From an uncultured Myxococcales bacterium (GTDB lineage: Bacteria; Myxococcota_A; UBA9042): a stretch of DNA of 64,000 nt. The first letter of the stretch is position 1. The number at the start of each line of letters is the position of its first letter. The stretch spans positions 62,001 to 126,000 of the forward strand of contig CAIMEY010000073.1 of the NCBI GenBank assembly GCA_903840165.1, written 5' to 3'. Under the pieces are notes generated by a model. That model was not told where the DNA came from. It did not search any database and was given only the letters and a program-made list of their open reading frames with translations. Shown piece after piece: positions 47,973 to 57,009 of this stretch. A program made the translations under genes and the position numbers.

Positions 47973-50219
47973 ATGCTGTCCTCCTCCCCTTCCCTGCCGC
48001 CCATGCCCGACCTGAGGGTGGCTTGCGTGATCTTGCACGCGCAGGCCGGGGGAGACTTCTTTTCGGACACGGCTTTTGCTTGTCTTGTCGCGGATTTGCG
48101 GGACGCTGGCTTGGGCAGCCAACTCGTTCACATCCACTACGCCCGCGGTGCCGATCCCGAGCCGTTGACAGTGCAGTCGCTGGAATTCCTCAGTAATTTT
48201 CAGCTGATCGTCCTCGATCAGGTCTGGGATCCCCAGTTTATCGCCCGGCTGCAGCATCAGGCAAGCCTGGTAGTGGCTACCGACCCCAACGCCCAGTGGC
48301 CAGGGGTGAGGCCGAACTTCGAATTGGCGCATTTCCTCACGCATCGCAGGCCCTTAGTCGACCTCGCTCTGGCGTTGCGCGACGGAACCGACGTGCTGGA
48401 AGTGGCCAATGTGAACTGGCACGTCAGCGGTGAGGAGTCGCTGCCATCGCGGCGGCAAGAACGTCGCTATCCACATGAACCCCAAGAGCTTTTGCCGTTT
48501 CATCCGGTAGTCGATGCGCAGGTGTTCGGTCAGCCCTTGGCCCAGGACGGTACCGTGCCGCCGGTGCGACGCAGTCTGGAAATCGGCAGTGGCTGTCCGT
48601 ACGCGTTGCCGGCCGAGCAGAATGCCGAGTTCGACGGCCTGGACCTGCAATCAGCTGATATAGCAAGCAAAGGCTGCTCATTTTGCTTTATGGGCGGCGA
48701 TTACCGTTCCTTGCCCGTGGCCCAGGTCGTGGCGCTCAGTATCGCGCAGATTCGCTACTGGCAGAAGCACTTAGCCCGGCTCGATGAAATTATTGTTCGC
48801 GATCAATCGGCCCTGCGCTACCTGCCGGCGCTGATTGAGGCGCTGCTCGCCGCTGGGCTCAAGCCGGTGGGCCTGCTGCTGCCCGGGCGCGGTGACGCAA
48901 TCCTGCGTTATGGTGCGGAGTTGCGCCAAGCCGCTGCCCTGCTGCATGGCACGGGCTCGTGGTTCTGTATCCATCTTATTGGTTTTGAAAGCTTTTCCCG
49001 AACGCAGTTGCAGCGTTACAACAAAGGGGTGACGCCAGAAGAGTATGCATCGGCCCTGGTGCAAATGCGTGAACTAGCTGTTTCTTTTCCGGATAGCTTC
49101 CGGCTCGGCTTGTATGGCGCATCGTCGTTTATCTTGTTCGATCCGTGGGTGACCCTCGCGGAACTGCAAGAAACTGTGGACTTTTGCGAGCATCACGGCG
49201 CTGCTGATTTGGCCCAAGGCCTGACCCTGACGCGCTTACGCCTGTACCCGAATCTGCCCCTGTACTGGAAAGCCAAGAGAGATGCACTGTTGCTAGATGC
49301 CCCTGCACCGAGCGACCGCGGCGCCAGTTTTACCGGCTATAGCGCCGAAGCTACGTGGCGCTACCAGGATCCGCAAATTCAGTGGGTGGAAGATGTGTTA
49401 CGCGTCCTGCATCCGTTGGCGCGGCCCCAGGCTGGGCTGGGACTGCTGGCTGCGCTCCTGCGCCTAGTGCGCCACGGGCCTGAGCGACCGCCGCCCGCGC
49501 TGGTCGCCGCTGAGCTTGCGTCTCTGCGGACTCTGTGGCGAAACCCGGTGCAGTCCGACCGCACCGAGATGAACGCGCGCAAACAACAAGCATCTCGGAC
49601 AGTTGTGGCCGGCAAGGCGTGCAACAACCAGTGTCAGACCTGCATCGCCGATCGCGGTTACCATAGCCAAAATACAACGATTTTGCTGCAGCAGATCGAT
49701 CAAGCCATCGCCGCGCATGGCCGCGTGGTGCTGATGGGCCGCGAGCCCGCCTTGTGGCCGAACCTGGGTGCCTTGCTGCAACACGCCGTGCAAAATCGAG
49801 CCAAGAGCTTGGAATTGGTGACTAATGGTCGCTTTCTAGCCAACCCAGGGGTCGCGGAAAAGCTCAAGCGCGCGGGCCTGGACGCGCTGCTGATCAAGCG
49901 CCATGCCCTGGATGATGCGCAGGAAGATGCGTTCACGCAGGCTCAAGGCGCTGGTGCTCAGTTTTGGCAGGCCTTGGCGCAACTGCGACAGACGCCGTCC
50001 ATTCGTTGGAATTTACTCTGGATTCCCATTGCGTCGGCGACGAGCCAGGGTTTGGCCTTGGCGCAGCGGTGCTTGGACGAAGGCGCGACGGGCATACAAA
50101 TCCATGTTTTGGCAGCGCAATTGGAATTATCCAGCCTGCCGGCTCTTGGGCAAGTCTGCCAAGATGTGCGCGACCTTTGCCAGCTGCGCGGCGCGGCCTT
50201 TGGCATCGACGGCTTCTGA
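47973..50219 (+). CDS. Two-module radical SAM protein (B12-binding-like N-terminus)
   Basis: GSGCPYALP...SKGCSFCFMGGDY in the first module; VVAGKACNNQCQTCIADRG (CxxxCxxC) in the second, followed by VVLMGREPALWPNLGALLQHA...ELVTNGRFL. Confidence 0.75.
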   Translation: MLSSSPSLPPMPDLRVACVILHAQAGGDFFSDTAFACLVADLRDAGLGSQLVHIHYARGADPEPLTVQSLEFLSNFQLIVLDQVWDPQFIARLQHQASLVVATDPNAQWPGVRPNFELAHFLTHRRPLVDLALALRDGTDVLEVANVNWHVSGEESLPSRRQERRYPHEPQELLPFHPVVDAQVFGQPLAQDGTVPPVRRSLEIGSGCPYALPAEQNAEFDGLDLQSADIASKGCSFCFMGGDYRSLPVAQVVALSIAQIRYWQKHLARLDEIIVRDQSALRYLPALIEALLAAGLKPVGLLLPGRGDAILRYGAELRQAAALLHGTGSWFCIHLIGFESFSRTQLQRYNKGVTPEEYASALVQMRELAVSFPDSFRLGLYGASSFILFDPWVTLAELQETVDFCEHHGAADLAQGLTLTRLRLYPNLPLYWKAKRDALLLDAPAPSDRGASFTGYSAEATWRYQDPQIQWVEDVLRVLHPLARPQAGLGLLAALLRLVRHGPERPPPALVAAELASLRTLWRNPVQSDRTEMNARKQQASRTVVAGKACNNQCQTCIADRGYHSQNTTILLQQIDQAIAAHGRVVLMGREPALWPNLGALLQHAVQNRAKSLELVTNGRFLANPGVAEKLKRAGLDALLIKRHALDDAQEDAFTQAQGAGAQFWQALAQLRQTPSIRWNLLWIPIASATSQGLALAQRCLDEGATGIQIHVLAAQLELSSLPALGQVCQDVRDLCQLRGAAFGIDGF

Positions 50220-50238
50220 CGCGCCCAACCTACACGGA

Positions 50239-50793
50239 CTAGGCTACTTCCCCAATTAGTCTGCGCTCTTGCAAATCTGCTTCGATGGACTGACCGCCGA
50301 CGCCCAGGTACAGGCGGCCGTCACTGCGCGTCAGTTCTAGTGCAATTTCGCGGTCGATCAAGGGTTCCAGGGCCGTCATCAGCGCCGGTGCCAGCGGCCA
50401 TACAGCGATGTCGGCGATGCGGTAAACCCGTTTATTGGCGTATTCCTTTGTAAGTAGGGCCAAATCGACCCAGGTGTACAGGGCAACCCGGCCGGCGGCT
50501 TTGCTGGCTCGGTTGAGGCGGTCGGCCGACGGGGCGCCCACGTCGATCCATGCACGGAGAATTCCCGTGTCATCTTGAACGGATAACGGCGGATCCTCGG
50601 TGGATGACAACCCGCCGCGCGAAAAAGCAATCCCCGGTTCCCATTGCAGGCAATAGGCGATCAGACGCGCCCAGAAATAGCGTGGACTTTCAGAAGGATG
50701 CATCGCCATTCGTAGGTCGAGATCCTGGTAAACGCCACGGTCGACGTCGGCAACCTGGCCACGCACACGCAACACCCGAGCTGACAACGCCAT
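50239..50793 (-). CDS. yaeQ: YaeQ family protein
   Basis: MALSARVLRVRGQVADVDRGVYQDLDLRMAMHPSESPRYFWARLIAYCLQ...FSRGGLSSTEDPPLSVQDDTGILRAWIDVGAPSADRLNRASKAAGRVALYTW. Confidence 0.88.
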   Translation of the reverse strand: MALSARVLRVRGQVADVDRGVYQDLDLRMAMHPSESPRYFWARLIAYCLQWEPGIAFSRGGLSSTEDPPLSVQDDTGILRAWIDVGAPSADRLNRASKAAGRVALYTWVDLALLTKEYANKRVYRIADIAVWPLAPALMTALEPLIDREIALELTRSDGRLYLGVGGQSIEADLQERRLIGEVA

Positions 50794-51023
50794 TTCACGC
50801 TCCTTGCCGGCGACGGCGGCGGCATCATGACAGGCAAGGCCACCATGTCCAGCACAGTCGCCGTCATAGTTTGCGCAACGCGTCATGCACCGATCTTTCT
50901 TGTTATTTCAAAGGTCTCCCGTTCAGCCATTCGGTCAATGCGCATGGCGTCGACGTCCTGAGCCGTTGACAATGCCGGCCCGTGGCCTTTGCTGGAGCGC
51001 AGCCGCTTTCGGCCAGGAGCCCC

Positions 51024-51395
51024 ATGACACGCCCATTGCTTAGCGAAATAGCCGTTTCTCCTCAAGCCCTTTCCGCCATGAGCGCTTTTCACCCGCACAT
51101 GGTGCAGGAAGTCAGCGCCGCCGTGGCTAAGGACGCCATCGTCGTGGTCGGCATGGCGCAAAATCCCGTGGTCAAGCGCGCCCGCCGCAATCTTGACGCA
51201 GCCGGTCTCAGCTATACCTATTTGGAATACGGTAGTTATGTCAGCCAGTGGAAGCAGCGCCTAGCCGTCAAGCTGTGGTCGGGCTGGCCGACGTTTCCGC
51301 AGGTCTTCGTGCGGGGAACCCTGATCGGCGGCAATCAGGAGCTCGAAGGTGCCCTGCTGGACGGGTCCCTGCGCCAGCGTTTGGCGGACAAGTAA
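51024..51395 (+). CDS. Glutaredoxin-like protein lacking all cysteines
   Basis: IVVVGMAQNPVVKRARRNLDAAGLSYTYLEYG...WPTFPQVFVRGTLIGGNQELEGALLDG matches the monothiol/dithiol Grx scaffold (TFPQVFV, IGG), but the CPxC position reads NPVV. Confidence 0.8.
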   Translation: MTRPLLSEIAVSPQALSAMSAFHPHMVQEVSAAVAKDAIVVVGMAQNPVVKRARRNLDAAGLSYTYLEYGSYVSQWKQRLAVKLWSGWPTFPQVFVRGTLIGGNQELEGALLDGSLRQRLADK

Positions 51396-51458
51396 GATTT
51401 TTCCCACAATATTTCAAGCTATTGACGTAGATCTGCGACCGCAGTTGAGTTTCCTGTG

Positions 51459-51487
51459 TTGACGGCGAAAGTCAAATCGACTATACA
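51459..51487 (+). promoter_or_regulatory. Putative sigma70-type promoter upstream of the dehydratase activase gene
   Basis: TTGACG (51459-51464), 17-nt spacer, TATACA (51482-51487). Confidence 0.5.
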
Positions 51488-51513
51488 GCCTGTCAATCCC
51501 ATCGGCCCCAGCC

Positions 51514-54500
51514 GTGGCGCAGGAACCTACCTTGCAACAAGCAACGCCATCGCCGCACGCCCTGCGGACCGAACCGATTTTCATCGGCCTGGACATCGGC
51601 TCGACTACCGTCAAGGCGGTGGTCGTCGATCCGCTGAATCATGCTGTACTTTGGCATGATTACCAACGTCACCATACGCGGCAGCCGGCGTGCGTGCTCG
51701 AGTTCCTGGCGCGCATCGAAGCTGCTTTTCCCGCCGTGGCCCCCCAGCACGTTCGCATCTTCGTCACAGGCTCGGGTGCGGGCCCGATGGTCGAACCCTT
51801 GGGCGCCAAATTTGTCCAAGAAGTCAATGCAGTAGCGATGGCCGTCGCCGACCTGCACCCGGACGTGCACGCAGTGATCGAACTGGGAGGTCAGGACGCC
51901 AAGATCCTGATTTTACGTGAACATCCGGTGACTGGTGACAAACAAGTCGTTCCTTCGATGAACGACAAATGCGCCAGCGGAACCGGGGCCACCATCGACA
52001 AGTGCTTGATCAAGGCCGGCGTCCCGGCCGAAGTGGCCCGCAATATCATCTTTGATCCTGGAAAGTTGCATCACGTCGCGGCCAAGTGCGGCGTCTTTGC
52101 CGAAACCGACATCGTCAACCTCGTCAAGACGGGCGTCCCGGGCGAGGAAATCCTCAACAGTTTGGCCGATGCCATTGTGATGCAGAACTTGTCGGTGCTG
52201 ACGCGCGGCAACACTTTGAAACCAAATGTTTTACTCCTGGGAGGGCCGAACACGTACCTGCCCTTCCTGGTGGCGTGCTGGCGGCTGCGCATCGCTGAGA
52301 TTTGGCGGGAGCGCGGCGTCGAGGTCCCAGACAGACCGATTGAAGAACTGATTTTTGTTCCACAAAACGCTGACCTCTATGCCGCACTGGGCGCTGTACT
52401 CTTTGGCCAGCAGCAGCCAGAGGGCGTAGGCCAGTACCGCGGTCGTGGGGCGCTGGAGACCTATAGCAGCGAGGGCCGCAAGGCGCGGCTAGCAGGCAAG
52501 GCTGGACCGCCACTCAGTAAATCGCCCGAAGACGCCCTGAAGTTTACAGCGAATTATCGCATCCCGAAGTTCGTTCCGCCCGACCTGCCGCCGGGCAGCA
52601 AAGTGCGGGTGGCGCTGGGGCTTGACGGCGGCTCCACGAGTTCCAAGTGCGTGCTCGTCCAAGAGGATGGCACGGTTTTACTCAAGGAATACCAACTGTC
52701 CAAGGGCAATCCGATCCTGGATTGCCGGGAAATGCTCACGCGCCTGCGCGACAGTGTGCAGCAGCGGCAATGGGACGTTGAAATCATTGGCTTTGGCGTC
52801 ACCGGATACGCGGGACCAGTGCTTGAAAAAGCCTTACTTGCTGACGTACATCTGGTTGAAACTGTGGCGCATCGCATGAGCGCGGTGCATTACTGCGGCG
52901 AAGTCGACGTCATTTGCGATATTGGCGGCCAAGACATCAAGGTGCTCTTTCTCAAGCACGGCGATATCGACAATTTTCGCCTTTCTAATCAATGCTCTGC
53001 GGGAAATGGCATGCTGCTGCAGGCCATGGCGGACCAGTTTGGCGTCGCTGTCACGGACTACGCCGATACTGCGTTTTCAGCCGAGATGAGCCCCGATTTC
53101 TCCTATGGTTGCGCGGTGTTTCTTGACGCTGACCGCGTCAACTTCCAAAAGGAAGGCTTTTCCAAGGAAGAGATGCTCGCGGGCCTGGCGCGGGTTCTGC
53201 CGAAAAACGTTTGGCAATACGTGGTTGGCATTCCGCGGATGGCCGAACTGGGCACGCGCTTTGTGCTGCAAGGGGGCACGCAGTACAACTTGGCAGCGGT
53301 CAAGGCCCAGGTCGACTACATTTGCGAGCGCGTCCCAGGTGCCGAGGTCTTTGTCCATCCACATCCGGGCGAAGCGGGCGCCATCGGCGTGGCCATGGAG
53401 GTTGTACGTCGCTGGCAACGCACTGGAATTGTGCGGTGGGTCGGCCTCGATGCGGCCATCGGCATTCAATACATCTCGCGCACCGACGAGTCCACGCGCT
53501 GCCATTTCTGCCCCAATGACTGCAGCCGCACCTTCATCGATACTTGGACGCCCTCGCACGTTGGCCATGACGGCCAGAGCATCGACGGCGAGAAAGCCCG
53601 CTATATTGCAGGATTTTCGTGCGAGAAGGGCACAGTTGAGGATGAAGCAGCCCTCAAGGCCCTCACCCGCGAACGCGCCCGCTTGCGCAAGGCTTGGCCG
53701 AACTTGGTGGAATGGGAAGCCAAGGAGCTGTTTCGCCACCGCTTTACCCCGCAGGCCTTGCCTCAAGCAGGCAGTGCGCTCGACAGCGAGACCGTCACCA
53801 TCGACCGGCTTTTGCGCAGCAAACGCCAGAAGATCACGCGCGGTTTTGAGCGTTCTTCGGCCCAAGCAGTCGCCCGGCGACAGACGCTACGCATCGGCAT
53901 TCCCAAGGTCCTCAATGTATGGAGCGTGGCACCTTTTCTGCGCACCTACCTAGAAGCGCTTGGAATTGAAAGGCAAAACGTCGTCTTTTCCATCGATTCG
54001 GGCGAGGACATGTGGGCCCGGGGCGGTCGCTATGGCTCGATTGACCCCTGCTTTCCAAGCAAGGTCGCGCAGGCGCATATTCACGACCTCCTCTTCATTC
54101 AAAACGAAGAAAAGCCCATCAATGCCATCTGGTTACCGGCGATTACGCACGTGCCATCACCCCTTGTGGCCGTGATGGACCACGCCAGTTGTCCAATCGT
54201 CCAGGGTGTTTCTGCGGTGATGAAGGCCGCTTTCACCAAGGAAAAAGACTGGTTTGCTGAGAAAAATGTCACCTGGCTGGGACCAGCCATGTCCTTTACC
54301 GAACCTTTTCTCCTACAAGATCAGCTATTTGAGTGCTTTGGCGAATTCTTGGGCATCACACGCGACGAAAATGACTTCGCAACCCAGCAAGCCTGGAAAT
54401 CGATGGATGATTTTGACAAGGAGCGCGAACGCCGGGGCCGCGCCGTCCTCGAAGAAGTGGAGGCCCAAGATGGCGTGGCCCTGCTGGTGCTTGGCCGCCC

Positions 54501-55140
54501 GTACCACAGCGACCCCGGGCTGAACCACGAAGTCCTTCAGGAATTTCAAGCGCTTGGGTATCCAATCCTGTCGATGGGTAGCATCCCTACCGACCGGCAA
54601 TGGCTACACCGCTTCTTTCGCGAAGACTTGGTGACGGGCCTGGGCGACATCTTCGATATTAACGACGTATGGCCTGAGAATTACAGCGTTAACAGCGCCT
54701 ACAAGGTGTGGTGCGCCAAGTTCGCGGCGCGCCACCCCAATGTAGCGGTCCTTGACCTGTCGAGCTTTAAGTGCGGCCATGACTCGCCTATCTATGCGAC
54801 AGTAGACAAGATTCTTGCTGCTTCGCGGACGCCGATGAGCGCCCTGCACGACATCGATGCCAATAAACCCGGCGGATCGATTGGGATTCGCGTGCGTACC
54901 TACGGCTACACATTGGACCGGCACCAAGAGCGGCTGCAGGACTTGTCGCACAAGAAGAAGGCGCTGCAACAGCGAATCGAAGAGAAACGTTTGGAACTGC
55001 TTGAGAAATATCGGGTTCCCGGCCCAGCAGTGGCCCAGGTCGCGACACCCGCGCCCCAGGAACATCGGACGGTTCCCACACGCAAGGCCTGGGTAGCCTT
55101 GAGTTCTTTGGCCCGCAAGGCCAGGGCGTGGGCGCAGTAG
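51514..55140 (+). CDS. Giant 2-hydroxyacyl-CoA dehydratase activase-type protein (two BcrA/BadF/HgdC ASKHA domains plus DUF2229-like/dehydratase region)
   Basis: GLDIGSTTVKAVVVDP...ELGGQDAKILI; second copy ALGLDGGSTSSKCVLVQEDG...DIGGQDIKVLFLKHG; C-terminal CHFCPNDCSR, IGIPKVLNVWSVAPFLRTYLEALGI...GSIDPCFPSKVAQAH. GTG start. Confidence 0.88.
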   Translation: MAQEPTLQQATPSPHALRTEPIFIGLDIGSTTVKAVVVDPLNHAVLWHDYQRHHTRQPACVLEFLARIEAAFPAVAPQHVRIFVTGSGAGPMVEPLGAKFVQEVNAVAMAVADLHPDVHAVIELGGQDAKILILREHPVTGDKQVVPSMNDKCASGTGATIDKCLIKAGVPAEVARNIIFDPGKLHHVAAKCGVFAETDIVNLVKTGVPGEEILNSLADAIVMQNLSVLTRGNTLKPNVLLLGGPNTYLPFLVACWRLRIAEIWRERGVEVPDRPIEELIFVPQNADLYAALGAVLFGQQQPEGVGQYRGRGALETYSSEGRKARLAGKAGPPLSKSPEDALKFTANYRIPKFVPPDLPPGSKVRVALGLDGGSTSSKCVLVQEDGTVLLKEYQLSKGNPILDCREMLTRLRDSVQQRQWDVEIIGFGVTGYAGPVLEKALLADVHLVETVAHRMSAVHYCGEVDVICDIGGQDIKVLFLKHGDIDNFRLSNQCSAGNGMLLQAMADQFGVAVTDYADTAFSAEMSPDFSYGCAVFLDADRVNFQKEGFSKEEMLAGLARVLPKNVWQYVVGIPRMAELGTRFVLQGGTQYNLAAVKAQVDYICERVPGAEVFVHPHPGEAGAIGVAMEVVRRWQRTGIVRWVGLDAAIGIQYISRTDESTRCHFCPNDCSRTFIDTWTPSHVGHDGQSIDGEKARYIAGFSCEKGTVEDEAALKALTRERARLRKAWPNLVEWEAKELFRHRFTPQALPQAGSALDSETVTIDRLLRSKRQKITRGFERSSAQAVARRQTLRIGIPKVLNVWSVAPFLRTYLEALGIERQNVVFSIDSGEDMWARGGRYGSIDPCFPSKVAQAHIHDLLFIQNEEKPINAIWLPAITHVPSPLVAVMDHASCPIVQGVSAVMKAAFTKEKDWFAEKNVTWLGPAMSFTEPFLLQDQLFECFGEFLGITRDENDFATQQAWKSMDDFDKERERRGRAVLEEVEAQDGVALLVLGRPYHSDPGLNHEVLQEFQALGYPILSMGSIPTDRQWLHRFFREDLVTGLGDIFDINDVWPENYSVNSAYKVWCAKFAARHPNVAVLDLSSFKCGHDSPIYATVDKILAASRTPMSALHDIDANKPGGSIGIRVRTYGYTLDRHQERLQDLSHKKKALQQRIEEKRLELLEKYRVPGPAVAQVATPAPQEHRTVPTRKAWVALSSLARKARAWAQ

Positions 55141-55186
55141 GTGACGAGGACAGGTGCGACCCCGTCGCGCCGTTTCAGGAGGAAAG

Positions 55187-56932
55187 ATGGCAGATGGCAA
55201 CCGCAAGAACGTTGATACGACACAGGATGTGCCGCTAGAGCGCCTCGCCGCCAAGGCCAAAGTAGCGCCACCACCTAGCCCAAAGGTAGCCGAGCCGAAG
55301 CTGCCGCTAAGTGCCGACGCCGCTGCGCGCCTAGAGATAGAACTGACCGAGTTTATTCGGCAAGAGAAGATCGAGCTGGGCATTGGTATTGACGCGCACT
55401 TCAAGGACGTGGTCCAAGACGGCTTCACCGCAGCCCAGCGTCCGCACACGACAATTCTGGTTTCTGGCCTGACTTTTGCCCATGACACCTTTGCCACGGC
55501 GGCGCTGCGCGGCCTGGGCTACAAAGTGCGGGCGATGGACGTCCCGGATGTGGAATCCCTGCGTTTTGGCAAGGAATTCGGCAATCGCGGCCAGTGCAAT
55601 CCGACCTACTTCACCGTAGGCAACCTTGTGAAATTCCTCACACAGTTGCGCGATGAAGGCATGACCACGGAGCAAATCTGCGAGCGCTACATCTACTTGA
55701 CGGCCGGAGCCTGCGGGCCTTGCCGTTTTGGCAGCTATACGACGGAGTACCGAAAAGCTTTGCGGGATGCGGGGTTTGACGGCTTTCGCGTGACTCTGTT
55801 CCAGCAAAAGGGAGGGCTAGAGCAAGGCAGCGCCGACCAAGCCGGCTTGCAGATGGGGCCGCCGTTTTTCGTCCGGATTCTGCTGGCTTTGATGATTGGT
55901 GACGCCCTCAACGCTTTGATGTACCGCATCCGTCCCTACGAAGTCGAGGCGGGCGCCACCGACCGCGCCCTGCAACAATGCCGGGCCATGCTGGTACATA
56001 CCCTTGAAACACCAGGCGAATTGCCCAAGATACCTCTAACGCTAATCCGGGTGCGGCGGACCCTGGGGCGCATCGCGGTCGATCGGACCCGCATCAAGCC
56101 AAAGGTTGGAATTATTGGCGAATTCTGGGCCATGACCACAGAGGGCGATGGCAATTACAAGATGCCCAGCTTTCTCGAGAGCGAAGGGGCCGAAGTCGAT
56201 GTGCAGTTGGTGACGGCTTGGCTGCTGTATAACCTCTGGGAAGTACGGTGGGATACCCAGAGACGCCTGGGCCTTTCTGGCACCGATGGTGGGCTGTGGG
56301 GCCTAGCCGGCAAGGACAATCCGGGGCGCACGGTGTGGATGATGCACGCTGCGGACAAGGCGCTGCGCGTCGTGTTTCAATCCATCGCCAACACCATGGG
56401 ATTGCACGGTTATGTGCTGCCAGACATGAACGAACTGGCCGAAGTGGTCAAGGGCCACTACCACTACGAGGTGCGCGGCGGCGAAGGACATATGGAAGTC
56501 GCCAAGCTGATCCTCAATACCGTGCACCGCAAGGTCAATATGACCTTATCGATCAAGCCTTTTGGCTGCATGCCCAGCAGCGGCGTCTCCGACGGCGTGC
56601 AAAGCGTGGTGCAGGCGATCCACCCCGATGCACTGTATTTGCCTGTAGAAACAACGGGAGACGGCGCAGTCAACGTCTATTCGCGCGTACAGATGGTCCT
56701 GCACAAGGCGCGACAAGTCGCCCAGCAAGAAGTGGCGACGGCGTGCGCAGAGAACGGCACAAATCTTGAGCAAGTTCAAGGTATTTTGCGGAGGCACCCT
56801 TGGCTCGGGCGGGCCCTGCATCGAGCCCCGCATGGCGCGGGCTGCACGGCAGCTGATGTGGTGAGCGAGGTCGGGAGCTGGCTAAAATTCGTGCCAAAAT
56901 CAATGCCTTGGCTCAAGCAAGTGCCGGCTTGA
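55187..56932 (+). CDS. Companion subunit of 2-hydroxyacyl-CoA dehydratase/activase system
   Basis: FGNRGQCNPTYFTVGNLVKFL...TAGACGPCRFGSYTTEYRKALRDAGFDGFRVTLFQQKGG...KVGIIGEFWAMTTEGDGNYKMPSFLESEGAEVD; RBS aggaggaaag. Confidence 0.82.
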   Translation: MADGNRKNVDTTQDVPLERLAAKAKVAPPPSPKVAEPKLPLSADAAARLEIELTEFIRQEKIELGIGIDAHFKDVVQDGFTAAQRPHTTILVSGLTFAHDTFATAALRGLGYKVRAMDVPDVESLRFGKEFGNRGQCNPTYFTVGNLVKFLTQLRDEGMTTEQICERYIYLTAGACGPCRFGSYTTEYRKALRDAGFDGFRVTLFQQKGGLEQGSADQAGLQMGPPFFVRILLALMIGDALNALMYRIRPYEVEAGATDRALQQCRAMLVHTLETPGELPKIPLTLIRVRRTLGRIAVDRTRIKPKVGIIGEFWAMTTEGDGNYKMPSFLESEGAEVDVQLVTAWLLYNLWEVRWDTQRRLGLSGTDGGLWGLAGKDNPGRTVWMMHAADKALRVVFQSIANTMGLHGYVLPDMNELAEVVKGHYHYEVRGGEGHMEVAKLILNTVHRKVNMTLSIKPFGCMPSSGVSDGVQSVVQAIHPDALYLPVETTGDGAVNVYSRVQMVLHKARQVAQQEVATACAENGTNLEQVQGILRRHPWLGRALHRAPHGAGCTAADVVSEVGSWLKFVPKSMPWLKQVPA

Positions 56933-57009
56933 CACAGGCGTGGTCCCCGGGCAAGGTGAAGGCGTGCCAGCGCGGCAGCAACGCCTCGCGGCTTTCCCTG
57001 GGGGATCGA

